From assembly GCF_021729865.1 (NCBI RefSeq), contig NZ_CP063400.1:1054001-1118000 (forward strand): 64,000 nucleotides of DNA, given 5' to 3'. Made by a program: the position numbers and the translations under genes. Shown piece after piece: positions 1 to 8,673 of this stretch. The notes beneath the pieces are model-generated. The model was not told the DNA's origin, did not search any database, and worked only from the letters and a program-made list of their open reading frames with translations. The number at the start of each line of letters is the position of its first letter. The stretch's first letter is position 1. Origin of the DNA: Hydrogenophaga sp. SL48 (GTDB lineage Bacteria > Pseudomonadota > Gammaproteobacteria > Burkholderiales > Burkholderiaceae_C).

Positions 1-255
1 GCTCGCCACGGCAAGGCCGAATGGTTGAGCCATGTCGAGCGCGGGCCCCGTTTCACCCAGGTGGATTTCGAGGTTCAGCAGGCGCTCGCGCTCGGCACGG
101 CGGTGCTGCTCCACGGCGAGCTGCGCCTGCAACTGCGGCGGCACGGAGAGTCCGTTGCCGTGTCGGCGCAATCGTGGGCCAGCGCCCTGTGGCGGTGTGA
201 TGCATCGGGCCAGTGGCAGCTGCGCCTGTTTCAGTCCACGAGGCCGGCCGCATGA
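1..255 (+). CDS. Partial small protein, possibly SnoaL/NTF2-like (3' end only)
   Basis: The reading frame is open from the first base and ends at TGA 253-255, so only the last 84 residues are present. The fragment alternates hydrophobic and polar residues (around VLLHGELRLQL and SALWRCDASGQWQLRLFQST), as in the C-terminal beta-sheet of NTF2/SnoaL-like proteins, where a strand carrying a WR..G.W pattern is common. This family call is a guess from pattern only. The stop overlaps the ATG of the next gene (ATGA at 252-255), which suggests translational coupling. Confidence 0.5.
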   Translation, partial: ARHGKAEWLSHVERGPRFTQVDFEVQQALALGTAVLLHGELRLQLRRHGESVAVSAQSWASALWRCDASGQWQLRLFQSTRPAA

Positions 256-1268
256 CAACGCCCCGTCATCAACTCGCGATCCACATCGCCCGAGCCGGCG
301 GCCCTGAGGTGCTGGAGGCCCGCACGGTGCCCGTGCCACGGCCGGGGGACGACGAGGTGCTGATCGAGGTGCGCGCGGCGGGTGTGAACCGCCACGACTG
401 CAACCAGCGACGGCGCGGCCCGAGCGCCGTGCACAGCGACATCCCCGGCCTCGAGGTGGCGGGCGTGATCGTCGCGGCCGGGAAGGGGGCCGGTGCCCAC
501 CGGGTCGGCGAGGCCGTCTGTGCGCTCACCGATGGCGGTGGCTACGGCCCGTACGCGGTGGCGCAGTCGGCGCAGGCCTTGCCCATTCCGGCCGGGCTCG
601 ACTGGGTGACGGCGGCGGCGCTGCCGGAGGCGGCGTTCACGATCTGGCACAACTTCTTCCGCGTGGCGGCCCTGCAGCCGTCGGAAAGCGTGTTGCTGCA
701 CGGCGGCACCAGCGGTGTGGGCAGCCTGGCGATCCAGGTGCTGAGCGCGATGGGGCACCCGGTGTTCACCACCTGTGGTTCGGCGGCCAAGATCGAGGTG
801 GCGCGCGGCCTCGGCGCCCGGCAGGCGTTCGATTACCACGAGGCCGCGTGGGTGGCGCAGACCCGCGAGGCCACCGCGGGCCAGGGTGTCGACGTGATCC
901 TCGACATGTCGGGCGGGCGGCACACCGCGCTGGACGTGGAGGCCCTGGCGCGGCGCGGCAGGCTGGTGCACCTGTCGCCGGGCGACGGCGCGCTGTTTTG
1001 CGCACCGCTGCGAACGCTGATGGCCAAGGAACTGAAGATCACCGGCTCGCTCCTGCGGCCGCTGCCCGATGCCGAGAAGGCGCTCATTGCCGAGGCCTTG
1101 CTCAGCGCGGTGTGGCCGCTCGTCGCCGCGGGCCGCGCCCGGCCGTTGGTGCACGAGGTGCTGCCACTCGCCGCCGCCGCCGAGGCGCACCGGCTCATGG
1201 AAGACGGCCGCCACATGGGCAAGCTGGTGCTGGACGTGTCGCTCACCGGCGCGGCCGCCCCCCACTGA
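252..1268 (+). CDS. NAD(P)H-quinone oxidoreductase, PIG3-like zinc-independent MDR family
   Basis: This 338-residue protein of the medium-chain dehydrogenase/reductase superfamily would reduce quinones or conjugated carbonyls with NADPH. The N-terminal GroES-like half contains VRAAGVNRHDCNQRRRG, and the cofactor half carries LLHGGTSGVGSLAIQVLSAMG, the Rossmann nucleotide loop. ILDMSGGRH matches the PIG3/QorB-type subgroup. The zinc-ligand pattern of true alcohol dehydrogenases is absent. The start is ATG 252, overlapping the upstream stop; an in-frame ATG at 213 lies inside that gene and is less likely. pcaI follows 10 bases after the stop, so the gene is probably co-transcribed with pcaIJ. 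Confidence 0.85.
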   Translation: MTTPRHQLAIHIARAGGPEVLEARTVPVPRPGDDEVLIEVRAAGVNRHDCNQRRRGPSAVHSDIPGLEVAGVIVAAGKGAGAHRVGEAVCALTDGGGYGPYAVAQSAQALPIPAGLDWVTAAALPEAAFTIWHNFFRVAALQPSESVLLHGGTSGVGSLAIQVLSAMGHPVFTTCGSAAKIEVARGLGARQAFDYHEAAWVAQTREATAGQGVDVILDMSGGRHTALDVEALARRGRLVHLSPGDGALFCAPLRTLMAKELKITGSLLRPLPDAEKALIAEALLSAVWPLVAAGRARPLVHEVLPLAAAAEAHRLMEDGRHMGKLVLDVSLTGAAAPH

Positions 1269-1278
1269 GAGACCAAAC

Positions 1279-1980
1279 ATGATCGACAAGACCTGTTCGA
1301 ACCTGGCCGAAGCCGTGGCCGACGTGGCCGATGGCGCCACCGTGATGGTGGGGGGCTTCGGCACCGCCGGTCAGCCCAACGAACTGCTCGACGCCTTGAT
1401 CGGGCAGGGCGCCCGAGAGCTCACCATCGTCTGCAACAACGCCGGCAACGGCGACACCGGGCTGGCCGCGCTTCTGGCCGCCGGCCGCGTGCGCAAGATC
1501 ATCTGCAGCTTTCCGCGGCAGGCCGATTCGTGGCACTTCGACCGCCTCTTCCGCGAGGGCCGCATCGAACTCGAACTGGTGCCGCAAGGCAACCTCGCCG
1601 AGCGCATCCGCGCCGCGGGCGCCGGCATCGCGGGCTTCTTCACCCCCACGGGCTATGGCACCGAGCTCGCCAAAGGCAAGGAAACGCGCGTCATCGACGG
1701 CAAGGGCTACGTGCTGGAGTCCCCCATCCACGCCGAGCTCGCGCTGATCAAGGCCGAGCGCGCCGACCGCTGGGGCAACCTGGTCTACCGCAAGACCGCG
1801 CGCAACTTTGGCCCGGTGATGGCGATGGCCGCGCGCACGGCGGTCGCCACCGTGCACGAGCTGGTGCCCCTGGGCGAGCTCGACCCCGAAGCGGTGGTGA
1901 CACCCGGCGTGTTCGTGCAGCGCGTGGTGCGCATCGAACGCAGCCGCACGGCCGCCGGCGGTATCAGGGCGGCGGCATGA
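1279..1980 (+). CDS. pcaI: 3-oxoadipate CoA-transferase subunit A
   Basis: Alpha subunit (233 aa) of the enzyme that moves CoA from succinyl-CoA to 3-oxoadipate, near the end of the beta-ketoadipate pathway for protocatechuate and catechol. VMVGGFGTAGQPNELLDALI is the glycine-rich CoA-binding loop. ICSFPRQADS, LVPQGNLAERIRAAGAGIAG and TPTGYGTELAKGKETR closely follow Pseudomonas PcaI rather than acetoacetate-type subunits. ATG 1279 is chosen because the family usually begins at this MIDKT-like sequence. The stop overlaps an ATG at 1977, and pcaJ follows. A second, different CoA-transferase pair lies at 58.9-60.2 kb. Confidence 0.93.
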   Translation: MIDKTCSNLAEAVADVADGATVMVGGFGTAGQPNELLDALIGQGARELTIVCNNAGNGDTGLAALLAAGRVRKIICSFPRQADSWHFDRLFREGRIELELVPQGNLAERIRAAGAGIAGFFTPTGYGTELAKGKETRVIDGKGYVLESPIHAELALIKAERADRWGNLVYRKTARNFGPVMAMAARTAVATVHELVPLGELDPEAVVTPGVFVQRVVRIERSRTAAGGIRAAA

Positions 1981-1991
1981 AGGAGCAGACG

Positions 1992-2636
1992 ATGTCGAAG
2001 TGGAACAAGACCCAGATGGCGGCGCGCATCGCACGCGACATCGAAGACGGCATGGTGGTCAACCTGGGCATCGGCATGCCCACGCTGGTGGCCAACCAGC
2101 TCGACGCCGACCGCGAGGTGATGATGCACAGCGAGAACGGCGTGATCGGCTTCGGCGCGGCGCCCGCGCCCGGTGAAGAAGATTACGACCTCATCAACGC
2201 CGGCAAGGAGCCGGTCACGCTGCTGCCCGGGGGGTGCTTCTTCCACCACGCCGACAGCTTCGCCATGATGCGCGGCGGGCACATCGACGTCTGTGTGCTC
2301 GGGGCCTTCCAGGTGGCGGCCAACGGCGACCTCGCCAACTGGCACACCGGCAGCGCGGACGCGATCCCGGCCGTGGGCGGCGCGATGGACCTGGCCATCG
2401 GCGCCCGGCGCACCTGGGTGATGATGGAACACACCACCAAGACCGGCGAGCCCAAGATCGTCGACCGCTGCAGCTACCCGCTGACCGGCCTGGCCTGTGT
2501 GAGCCGGATCTATTCCGACCTCGCGGTGATCGACGTCACGGCGCAGGGCCTGCGCGTCGTCGACATCGTCGAAGGCTTGTCGTTCCCTGAGCTTCAACGC
2601 CGCACGGGAACCGAACTCATCGACGCGCGCAGGTGA
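1992..2636 (+). CDS. pcaJ: 3-oxoadipate CoA-transferase subunit B
   Basis: Beta subunit (214 aa) that pairs with PcaI. The catalytic glutamate that forms the covalent CoA thioester is in the SENG motif (Glu48 in HSENGVIGFG). GGCFFHHADSFAMMRGGHID and WHTGSADAIPAVGGAMDLA are diagnostic of the 3-oxoadipate branch; the phenylalanine/histidine-rich stretch is missing from the scoB-type subunit in this window. ATG 1992 is preferred because AAGGAG (1980-1985) lies six bases upstream; an alternative ATG at 1977 overlaps the pcaI stop. Confidence 0.93.
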   Translation: MSKWNKTQMAARIARDIEDGMVVNLGIGMPTLVANQLDADREVMMHSENGVIGFGAAPAPGEEDYDLINAGKEPVTLLPGGCFFHHADSFAMMRGGHIDVCVLGAFQVAANGDLANWHTGSADAIPAVGGAMDLAIGARRTWVMMEHTTKTGEPKIVDRCSYPLTGLACVSRIYSDLAVIDVTAQGLRVVDIVEGLSFPELQRRTGTELIDARR

Positions 2637-2730
2637 TCCGCGCGCCGGTGAACGGGGTCTCTCGCTCACCGCCGTTCGGGACTGGGCTTCTTTTTTGAAT
2701 GGACATACAAAGGAACAAAGGAGACTGGAT

Positions 2731-3765
2731 GTGAGCAACACCTTCGTGATGGATGCGTGGTACGTCATCGCCTGGAGCGAAGACCTTCCCGCGATGGGCC
2801 GCGTGTCGAAGACGATCCTGGGGCTGCCGGTGGTCGCGTTCCGCGGTGAAGACGGGGTGGCGAAGGCGGTGACCAACCGCTGCGCGCACCGGGGCGTTCC
2901 GCTCAGCATGGGCACGGTCGTGGGCGGCAACATCCGGTGTCCGTACCACGCCCTGGAGTTCAATGGCGGCGGCGTGTGCGTGCGCAACCCTCACATCAAG
3001 GGGGAGCCCGGCCGGCTGACCGTGCGCAGCTACCCCGTGGCCGAGCGCCACGGCGCGGTCTGGGTCTGGACCGGTGACCCGGCGCGGGCCGACGCTGCGC
3101 TCATCCCGGACTTCAGCGGGTTCGACGTCGATGTGCCTGGTTACCGGACCATTCACGGTTACGTGACCGTGGAGGCGGACTACCGGCTGGTGATCGACAA
3201 CCTGCTCGATCTGAGCCACGCCGAGTACCTGCACGCCAACACGGTCGGCACGCCGGGATCGTCTGGCTCGGTCAAGACCTCCGTGGACGTGGGCGACCAG
3301 CGCGTCACGGTGTTGCGAAAGGTCTTTGACCTCACACCTTCGGCCGTGTTCAAGCCGGTCTGGAGCCGGTCCGAGCGCATCGACCAGCAGGCCAACATGA
3401 CCTGGCGCGCTCCCTCGCACCTGTTGCTCGACCTCGGGATCATGCCCACGGACGGCGTGTTGGCCGACGGCCTGCACTTTCCGTCGGCCCATCTGCTGAC
3501 GCCCGAGACCGAACGAACAACGCACTACTTCTACGCCAACACGCGCAATTTCCTGATCGAAGACGCGGGCTTCGACGACAAAGTCCGCGCGACTTTCGTG
3601 CAGGCCTTCGGCAACGAGGACCGCCCCATCATCGAGGCGATCCAGCGCGCTGCGGTGGATGCCTCGGATGGATTCAGGTTCGCCGACTTCACGACCGGTG
3701 ATGCGGCGGCCAGCCGCGTGCGCCGCATGCTGGACAAGCTGGCAGCCCCGCATTCGGCTTCCTGA
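2731..3765 (+). CDS. Rieske non-heme iron aromatic oxygenase, VanA-like large subunit
   Basis: A 344-residue oxygenase of the vanillate O-demethylase/phthalate dioxygenase type, expected to hydroxylate or O-demethylate an aromatic ring using electrons from a separate reductase. The Rieske [2Fe-2S] ligands are Cys51, His53, Cys70 and His73 (CAH...CPYH). The mononuclear iron site is visible as DLSHAEYLH, with His163 and His168 and a bridging Asp nearby. GTG 2731 is chosen because AAAGGAG (2717-2723) lies seven bases upstream; an upstream in-frame TTG at 2695 has no such site. No ferredoxin reductase (VanB type) is in the window, so the partner is elsewhere. The substrate is unknown; proximity to pcaIJ suggests an aromatic acid feeding the beta-ketoadipate route. 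Confidence 0.85.
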   Translation: MSNTFVMDAWYVIAWSEDLPAMGRVSKTILGLPVVAFRGEDGVAKAVTNRCAHRGVPLSMGTVVGGNIRCPYHALEFNGGGVCVRNPHIKGEPGRLTVRSYPVAERHGAVWVWTGDPARADAALIPDFSGFDVDVPGYRTIHGYVTVEADYRLVIDNLLDLSHAEYLHANTVGTPGSSGSVKTSVDVGDQRVTVLRKVFDLTPSAVFKPVWSRSERIDQQANMTWRAPSHLLLDLGIMPTDGVLADGLHFPSAHLLTPETERTTHYFYANTRNFLIEDAGFDDKVRATFVQAFGNEDRPIIEAIQRAAVDASDGFRFADFTTGDAAASRVRRMLDKLAAPHSAS

Positions 3766-3916
3766 GGTCGGATCGTTCGGCGTGCACCTCGCTGTCGGGC
3801 GGGCGCTGGTGCGCATCCGGGGGAGGGGCGGGTGCATGCGGGTATACCCTTACAGGTCGCTGCCTTCACCCGCACGCGAACCGCAGCGGACATGCCCCAC
3901 CTGCAGAATGACCTGC

Positions 3917-4930
3917 ATGAAAAAACGACCACGCGCGTCCACCTGGGCCAAAAGCTTCGAGCGCAGCCTCAACGCGATGACCCGGCTGGCGACCGCCTCC
4001 GGTGCCCGGGCGCTCAAGAAGACCTTGAAGCCCGTCGCGGCCCGGCGCACGCCGCCACCCGGTGCCGGGGCATGGATTCCCGGCGTCGTCATGGGCGCGG
4101 CGGGTGCCCGGCGCTTTCGCCTCTACCGCCCGCCCGGGGTGTCCTTCGGCGAGAAGCTGCCGCTGATGGTGATGCTGCACGGCTGCGGTCAGGACGCCAA
4201 TGGCTTCGCGGCCAGCACGCGCATGAACCGCATCGCCATGCGCGAACGTTTCATGGTGCTCTACCCGGAGCAGGACCGCCTCGCCAACGCGCAGGGCTGC
4301 TGGAACTGGTTCGACACGGGCAGCCGCCGTGCCTACGGCGAGGCCACGTTGATCGTGAAGGCGGTCGATCAGGTCTGCCTGCTGTACCCGGTGGACAAGG
4401 CGCGCGTGGCCATCGCCGGCCTGTCGGCCGGCGCGAGCATGGCCGCCCTGGTGGTCACGCGGCACCCGGGGCGGTTCAAGGCCGTGATCATGCATTCGGG
4501 CATCCCGCCGGGCACCGCGCACTCCACCTTATCGGCGCTGGGCGCCATGCACGGCCATCGCGCCACCACGCCGTTGGCCGCCACGCCGGGCACGATGGAG
4601 GCCAGCTGGCCGCCCTTGCTGGTGATCCACGGCGACGCCGACGGGGTGGTTTCACCCAAAAACGGCCTGGCCGCGACGCAGGTCTGGGCTCAGGCCGCAG
4701 GGGCGAAGGCGGGCCCGGCACGCAGCGTGCAGCGGGGCAAGCGCTACCCGATGTCGGTCACCGACTTCAAGCGCAAGGGCAGCACGGTGGCCACGCTGGT
4801 CGCCGTGAGCGGCCTGGCGCACGCCTGGAGTGGCGGCGCCGCGAGCCAGGCGTTCAGCGATGGGCAGGGGCCGGACGCGTCGCGCATGGCCTGGGCGTTT
4901 GCGGCCAAGCAGTTTCCGGCTGGTGCGTGA
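3917..4930 (+). CDS. PHB depolymerase family esterase (Esterase_phd)
   Basis: An alpha/beta-hydrolase of 337 residues. LMVMLHGCGQDANGFAASTR is the oxyanion-hole region typical of the PHB-depolymerase/feruloyl-esterase group. The lipase box is GLSAG with nucleophile Ser170, and the C-terminal half has LLVIHGDADGVVSPKN (acid) and GLAHAWSGG (histidine). There is no export signal; the basic N-terminus (KKRPRASTWAKSFERSLNAMTR) resembles intracellular or periplasmic PhaZ-like proteins often seen in Burkholderiales. The start is uncertain: ATG 3917 is used, ATG 3908 is equally possible, and there is no strong ribosome site. Substrate (polyester or other ester) cannot be read from sequence. Confidence 0.8.
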   Translation: MKKRPRASTWAKSFERSLNAMTRLATASGARALKKTLKPVAARRTPPPGAGAWIPGVVMGAAGARRFRLYRPPGVSFGEKLPLMVMLHGCGQDANGFAASTRMNRIAMRERFMVLYPEQDRLANAQGCWNWFDTGSRRAYGEATLIVKAVDQVCLLYPVDKARVAIAGLSAGASMAALVVTRHPGRFKAVIMHSGIPPGTAHSTLSALGAMHGHRATTPLAATPGTMEASWPPLLVIHGDADGVVSPKNGLAATQVWAQAAGAKAGPARSVQRGKRYPMSVTDFKRKGSTVATLVAVSGLAHAWSGGAASQAFSDGQGPDASRMAWAFAAKQFPAGA

Positions 4931-5277
4931 CGGCATGCCGGTGTGCAGCCGCTTCGATGGTCCCCTGTCGACACACTGCAGCCAGTTGCCATCGCCAAGT
5001 CAAGGCCCGGTGTGCGGCGATGGCTGCCCGGACCGCCCTATACTGAGCCCATCGATTTGCAGTCGCACAACCTCACTCCGTTGCCCGCGGATTGAGACAG
5101 CCCAAAGTGGTTTGGCGACTTGGTGGTAGGTCTCCGCGCTGTTCAGCCGCGCGCACAGTGCAATACATGACTTCACACGCATGACATGCTGCCCCAACAC
5201 CTCAGCGAAAGCAGCTTGACGCCCCAGTCAGGTCGGTTCGTCGCGGCATCGCTTTTGCGTGGCCGAGAAGGGGCCGC
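4931..5277. other. Intergenic region with no recognised gene
   Basis: 347 bases between the esterase and the sensor kinase, both on the plus strand. It is slightly AT-richer than its surroundings. I find no convincing terminator hairpin, tRNA or conserved short ORF. It must hold the promoter and leader of the kinase-response regulator operon; GGCCGAGAAGGGGCC just before the kinase ATG contains its likely ribosome-binding sequence. Confidence 0.5.
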
Positions 5278-8055
5278 ATGCGCTTGAGTGGCCACTGCCG
5301 CGCAGCCCTTGTTTTCCTCGCGGTGATGGCCGCAAGTGCCGTGCAGGCTGCGCCGCGCGTGGTCCGGGTGGGCGTCTACGAGAACCCGCCCAAGCTGCTG
5401 GCCGGGCCACAAGGGCAACCCAGCGGCATTCTCGGCGACTTGCTGCACGAAGTGGCCCAGGTCGAGGATTGGACGCTGAAAGCGGTGCCTTGTGAGTGGG
5501 AGCGCTGTCTGCGGCTGCTGGAGGACGGCGCCATCGACCTGATGCCGGACGTGGCCTACAACGAATCCCGGGCGCAGCGCTTTGACTTCCACCGCGTGCC
5601 CGCACTGTCCAGCTGGTCGCAGGTGTATCGGAGGCCTGGCGTGACGCTTCAGTCGGTGCTCGACCTGGAGGGCAAGCGCGTGGTCGTGCTCGACGGCTCG
5701 GTCCAGCAGGAGCACCTGGCGGGCCTGCTGGCCAGCTTCGGGCTGCGTGCCGAGCTGGTGCCGGTGAAGTCCTTTGAGGAGGCTTTCAGCATGGTGGCCG
5801 CCGGCGAGGCCGACGCGGTGGCCGCGAACCACTTTTCTGGCGGAGGTGCGGCGAGCCGCCACGGACTCTCGGCCACGAGCCTGGTGTTCCTGCCCAGCAA
5901 GCTGTACTTTGCCGCGGCCAAGGGGCGCAATGGCGACCTGCTGGCCGCCATCGATGCCCGGCTGGACGCCTGGCAGGCGGACACGGGCTCGGTCTACTTT
6001 CAGGCGCTGGCACGCTGGGGGATGCAGAGCGCGCCATCCCGGGTGCCGGTCGCCTTCTGGTGGGGGTTGGCGGTGCTGCTGGGGTTGCTGGCGCTGGCGC
6101 TGGGCTTCCTGGCCCTGCTGCGGCGCGAGGTCGCGCGGCAGACGCTCGCCCTGCGCGCCAGCGAAGAACGGTTCCGCAACCTGGCCGAAAACTCCGTTGA
6201 CTGGATCTGGGCGCTCGACCTGAACGGCCGCCACACCTACAGCAACCCCGGTGTCGCCACGATCCTGGGTTGCCGACCCGTGGATTTCCTGGCGCTTGAC
6301 CCGGCGACGCTGGTGCACCCCGATGACCTGGCGTTGTTTGGTGCCACCCTGGAAGCGGCCCGAGCGCACCGGACCGGCTGGCGCAACGTCGTCATCCGCT
6401 GGCGCCACGAGGACGGCAGCTATCGGGTGCTGGAATCCAATGCCGAACCCGTCCTGGATGCCAAGGGGGAACTGCAGGGGTTCCAGGGGGTCGACCGCGA
6501 CATCACCGAGCGCGTACAGGCCGAGCAGGAACGCCAGCGACTGGCCTCCATCCTGGAGGCCACCAGCGACATCGTCAGCATGGCCGATCCCGAGGGCCAT
6601 CCCATCTACCTGAATGGACCGGGGCGCGCGTTGCTGGGCGTTGCCCCAGAGGGGCCCTTGTCGGAGGTGATCGCCGATGCGCATCCCCAGTGGGCGAGCG
6701 ACATCATCCTGAACGAGGGCCTGCAAACGGCGATCCGGGAAGGCCGCTGGTCGGGCGAGACGGCGGTTCTCGGACCGGGTGGGGAGGAGATCCCGGTGGC
6801 GCAGCTCATCCTCAGTCACAAGGACCCACAGGGCAAACTGCTGTTCCTGTCCACCATCATGCGCGACATCCGCGCGAGCCGTGCGGCCGAGCTGGCGCTG
6901 CGCGAGAGCGAAGAGCGCCTGCGCCTCGCGCTGACCGCCGCCAGCCAGGGCCTGTACGACCTGGACCTGACCACGGGCGATGCCAAGGTGAGCCCCGAGT
7001 ACGCGACCATGCTGGGTCACGACCCGGCCACCTTCCGGGAGACCAGCGCGGCGTGGCGCGATCGCATGCACCCGGACGACCTGCCCGCGGTGTATCGGGC
7101 CTATGAGGACTGCGTGGCGGGCCGCCTGCCGGAAATCCGGGTCGAGTTCCGCCAGCGCACGCGGGAGGGCGGCTGGAAGTGGATCCTCTCGCTGGGCAGG
7201 ATTCAGGAGCGCGCGGCCGACGGGCGCCCGCTGCGCATGCTGGGCACCCACACCGACATCGACGCCATCAAGTCCGCCGAGGCGGCCCTGCGGGAACTCA
7301 ACGCCACCCTCGAAGCCCGGGTCGCGGAACGCACCGCCGAGCTCACGGCGGCCAACCACGAACTGGAGACGTTTGCCTACGCCGTCTCGCACGACCTGCG
7401 TGCGCCACTGCGCGCGATGAGCGGTTTCTCCAGCGCACTGCAGGAAGACCATGCCGCCTCCTTGCCCAGCGAGGCCAAGGTCTATCTCGAGCAGATCGTC
7501 CTGGCCGGACGCAAGATGAGCGATCTGGTCGAGGGCTTGCTGACGCTTGCGCGCAGCACGCGCGGCGATTTGCGGATGGACTGTGTCGACGTGTCGGTGC
7601 TGGCCCAACGCCATCTGGCCGAACTGGCGGCGGCCGAGCCGGCGCGTCGCGTGTCGGTCGAGGTCGAGCAAGGCCTGACGGTGACGGGCGACGAGCGCAT
7701 GATGGCCAGCGTGCTGGACAACCTGCTCGACAACGCCTGGAAGTACACCGGCGCCACGGCAGAGCCGAAGATCCGGGTGCACGCCTGCGCTGTCGACGGG
7801 CGGCCCGGTTTCTGTGTCTCGGACAATGGCGCCGGCTTCGACATGGCCCACGCGGCGCGTCTGTTCAAGGCCTTTCAGCGCCTGCACCGCCAGGACGAGT
7901 TTCCGGGCATCGGGATCGGTCTGGCCACGGTGCAGCGCATCGTGCAGCGTCACGGTGGCCAGATCAGCGCGCACGGTGTGCCCGGCCAGGGCGCAACGTT
8001 TTCAGTGGTCTTGCCGGCCAGGGCTGGCCAGCGGGAAGAGGAGTCAACGACATGA
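5278..8055 (+). CDS. Membrane sensor histidine kinase: periplasmic SBP domain, three PAS domains, kinase core
   Basis: A 925-residue sensor kinase. Residues 1-25 form a signal sequence. Residues ~27-250 resemble a family 3 periplasmic solute-binding domain (VRVGVYENPPKLLAGPQGQPSGILGDLL; LEDGAIDLMPDVAYNESRAQRFDF). One membrane helix follows (about 257-283). Then come three PAS/PAC repeats starting at ERFRNLAENSVDWIW, RQRLASILEATSDIV and ERLRLALTAASQGLYD, and a short coiled linker. The dimerisation helix has AVSHDLRAPLRAM, with phospho-acceptor His705, and the ATPase domain has DNLLDNAWKY (N box), DNGAGFD (G1) and GIGIGLATV (G2). The last four bases overlap the response regulator gene. The ligand is unknown; the domain may bind an amino acid-like solute directly. 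Confidence 0.9.
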   Translation: MRLSGHCRAALVFLAVMAASAVQAAPRVVRVGVYENPPKLLAGPQGQPSGILGDLLHEVAQVEDWTLKAVPCEWERCLRLLEDGAIDLMPDVAYNESRAQRFDFHRVPALSSWSQVYRRPGVTLQSVLDLEGKRVVVLDGSVQQEHLAGLLASFGLRAELVPVKSFEEAFSMVAAGEADAVAANHFSGGGAASRHGLSATSLVFLPSKLYFAAAKGRNGDLLAAIDARLDAWQADTGSVYFQALARWGMQSAPSRVPVAFWWGLAVLLGLLALALGFLALLRREVARQTLALRASEERFRNLAENSVDWIWALDLNGRHTYSNPGVATILGCRPVDFLALDPATLVHPDDLALFGATLEAARAHRTGWRNVVIRWRHEDGSYRVLESNAEPVLDAKGELQGFQGVDRDITERVQAEQERQRLASILEATSDIVSMADPEGHPIYLNGPGRALLGVAPEGPLSEVIADAHPQWASDIILNEGLQTAIREGRWSGETAVLGPGGEEIPVAQLILSHKDPQGKLLFLSTIMRDIRASRAAELALRESEERLRLALTAASQGLYDLDLTTGDAKVSPEYATMLGHDPATFRETSAAWRDRMHPDDLPAVYRAYEDCVAGRLPEIRVEFRQRTREGGWKWILSLGRIQERAADGRPLRMLGTHTDIDAIKSAEAALRELNATLEARVAERTAELTAANHELETFAYAVSHDLRAPLRAMSGFSSALQEDHAASLPSEAKVYLEQIVLAGRKMSDLVEGLLTLARSTRGDLRMDCVDVSVLAQRHLAELAAAEPARRVSVEVEQGLTVTGDERMMASVLDNLLDNAWKYTGATAEPKIRVHACAVDGRPGFCVSDNGAGFDMAHAARLFKAFQRLHRQDEFPGIGIGLATVQRIVQRHGGQISAHGVPGQGATFSVVLPARAGQREEESTT

Positions 8056-8504
8056 ACATGAAGACCATCCTGCTCGTCGAAGACAACCTTCAGGACGAGA
8101 TGCTCACCTTGCGCGCGCTGAAGAAGGCCCATCTCGCCAACCGCATCGACGTGGTTCGCGACGGCCAGCAGGCGCTGGACTACCTGTTCCGTGCCGGTGA
8201 GTTCGCCGACCGCGACGGCCCCGACCTGCCCACGGTGGTGCTGCTGGACATCAGCCTGCCGCGGCTGTCGGGCCTGGAGGTGCTCGAACGCCTGCGCGCC
8301 GACACCCGCACCGAGCTGCTGCCGGTGGTGATCCTGACTTCGTCCGACGAGCAGAAGGACCGCCTGAAGAGCTACGAGAACGGCTGCAACAGCTTCGTGC
8401 AGAAGCCGGTGGACTTCGCGGACTTTGCCGAGACCGTGGCCCGCCTCGGCGTCTACTGGCTTGCAACCAATGAGCCGCCACCTGAGCGGGCAATGCCGCG
8501 TTGA
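8052..8504 (+). CDS. Single-domain response regulator, Rcp1/CheY-like
   Basis: A 150-residue receiver domain with no output domain. VEDNLQDE holds the acidic pocket, VVLLDISLPRLSG contains the phospho-acceptor Asp66, VVILTSSDEQKDR supplies the conserved Thr/Ser, and VQKPVDF the conserved Lys-Pro. The inserted sequence around LDYLFRAGEFADRDGPDLP is characteristic of the Rcp1-type regulators that partner phytochrome-like and PAS kinases. The ATG overlaps the TGA of the kinase (ATGA 8052-8055), so the pair is surely co-translated. Without an output domain it probably acts by protein contact or as a phosphorelay intermediate. Confidence 0.92.
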   Translation: MNMKTILLVEDNLQDEMLTLRALKKAHLANRIDVVRDGQQALDYLFRAGEFADRDGPDLPTVVLLDISLPRLSGLEVLERLRADTRTELLPVVILTSSDEQKDRLKSYENGCNSFVQKPVDFADFAETVARLGVYWLATNEPPPERAMPR

Positions 8505-8673
8505 ACCCGAGCTGGCCGACGGTGTCGACCCGTGGGAAAGACAGCGTTTCTCCTGGCAGGCCGTGGCGCCGCGAAACGCGTCCGTTTGGGCAGCACCCGT
8601 CGGTCAAGGTTCGACGCTGAGGGGCGGCCCCTGGCAAGCCGCCGCCGACCTCACTCCCTCACTCCCTTGCCCC

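Noticed and set aside
2646..2696. GAACGG/CCGTTC pairing and T-run after pcaJ as a terminator
   Set aside because: Long 16-base loop, competing pairing (CGGTGA/TCACCG) and 14 bases between the stem and the T-run. Too weak to call.
5173..7974. A 933-codon minus-strand frame opposite the sensor kinase
   Set aside because: Arg/Gln/His-rich shadow of the kinase with no motif or ribosome site. The kinase on the plus strand has full domain evidence.
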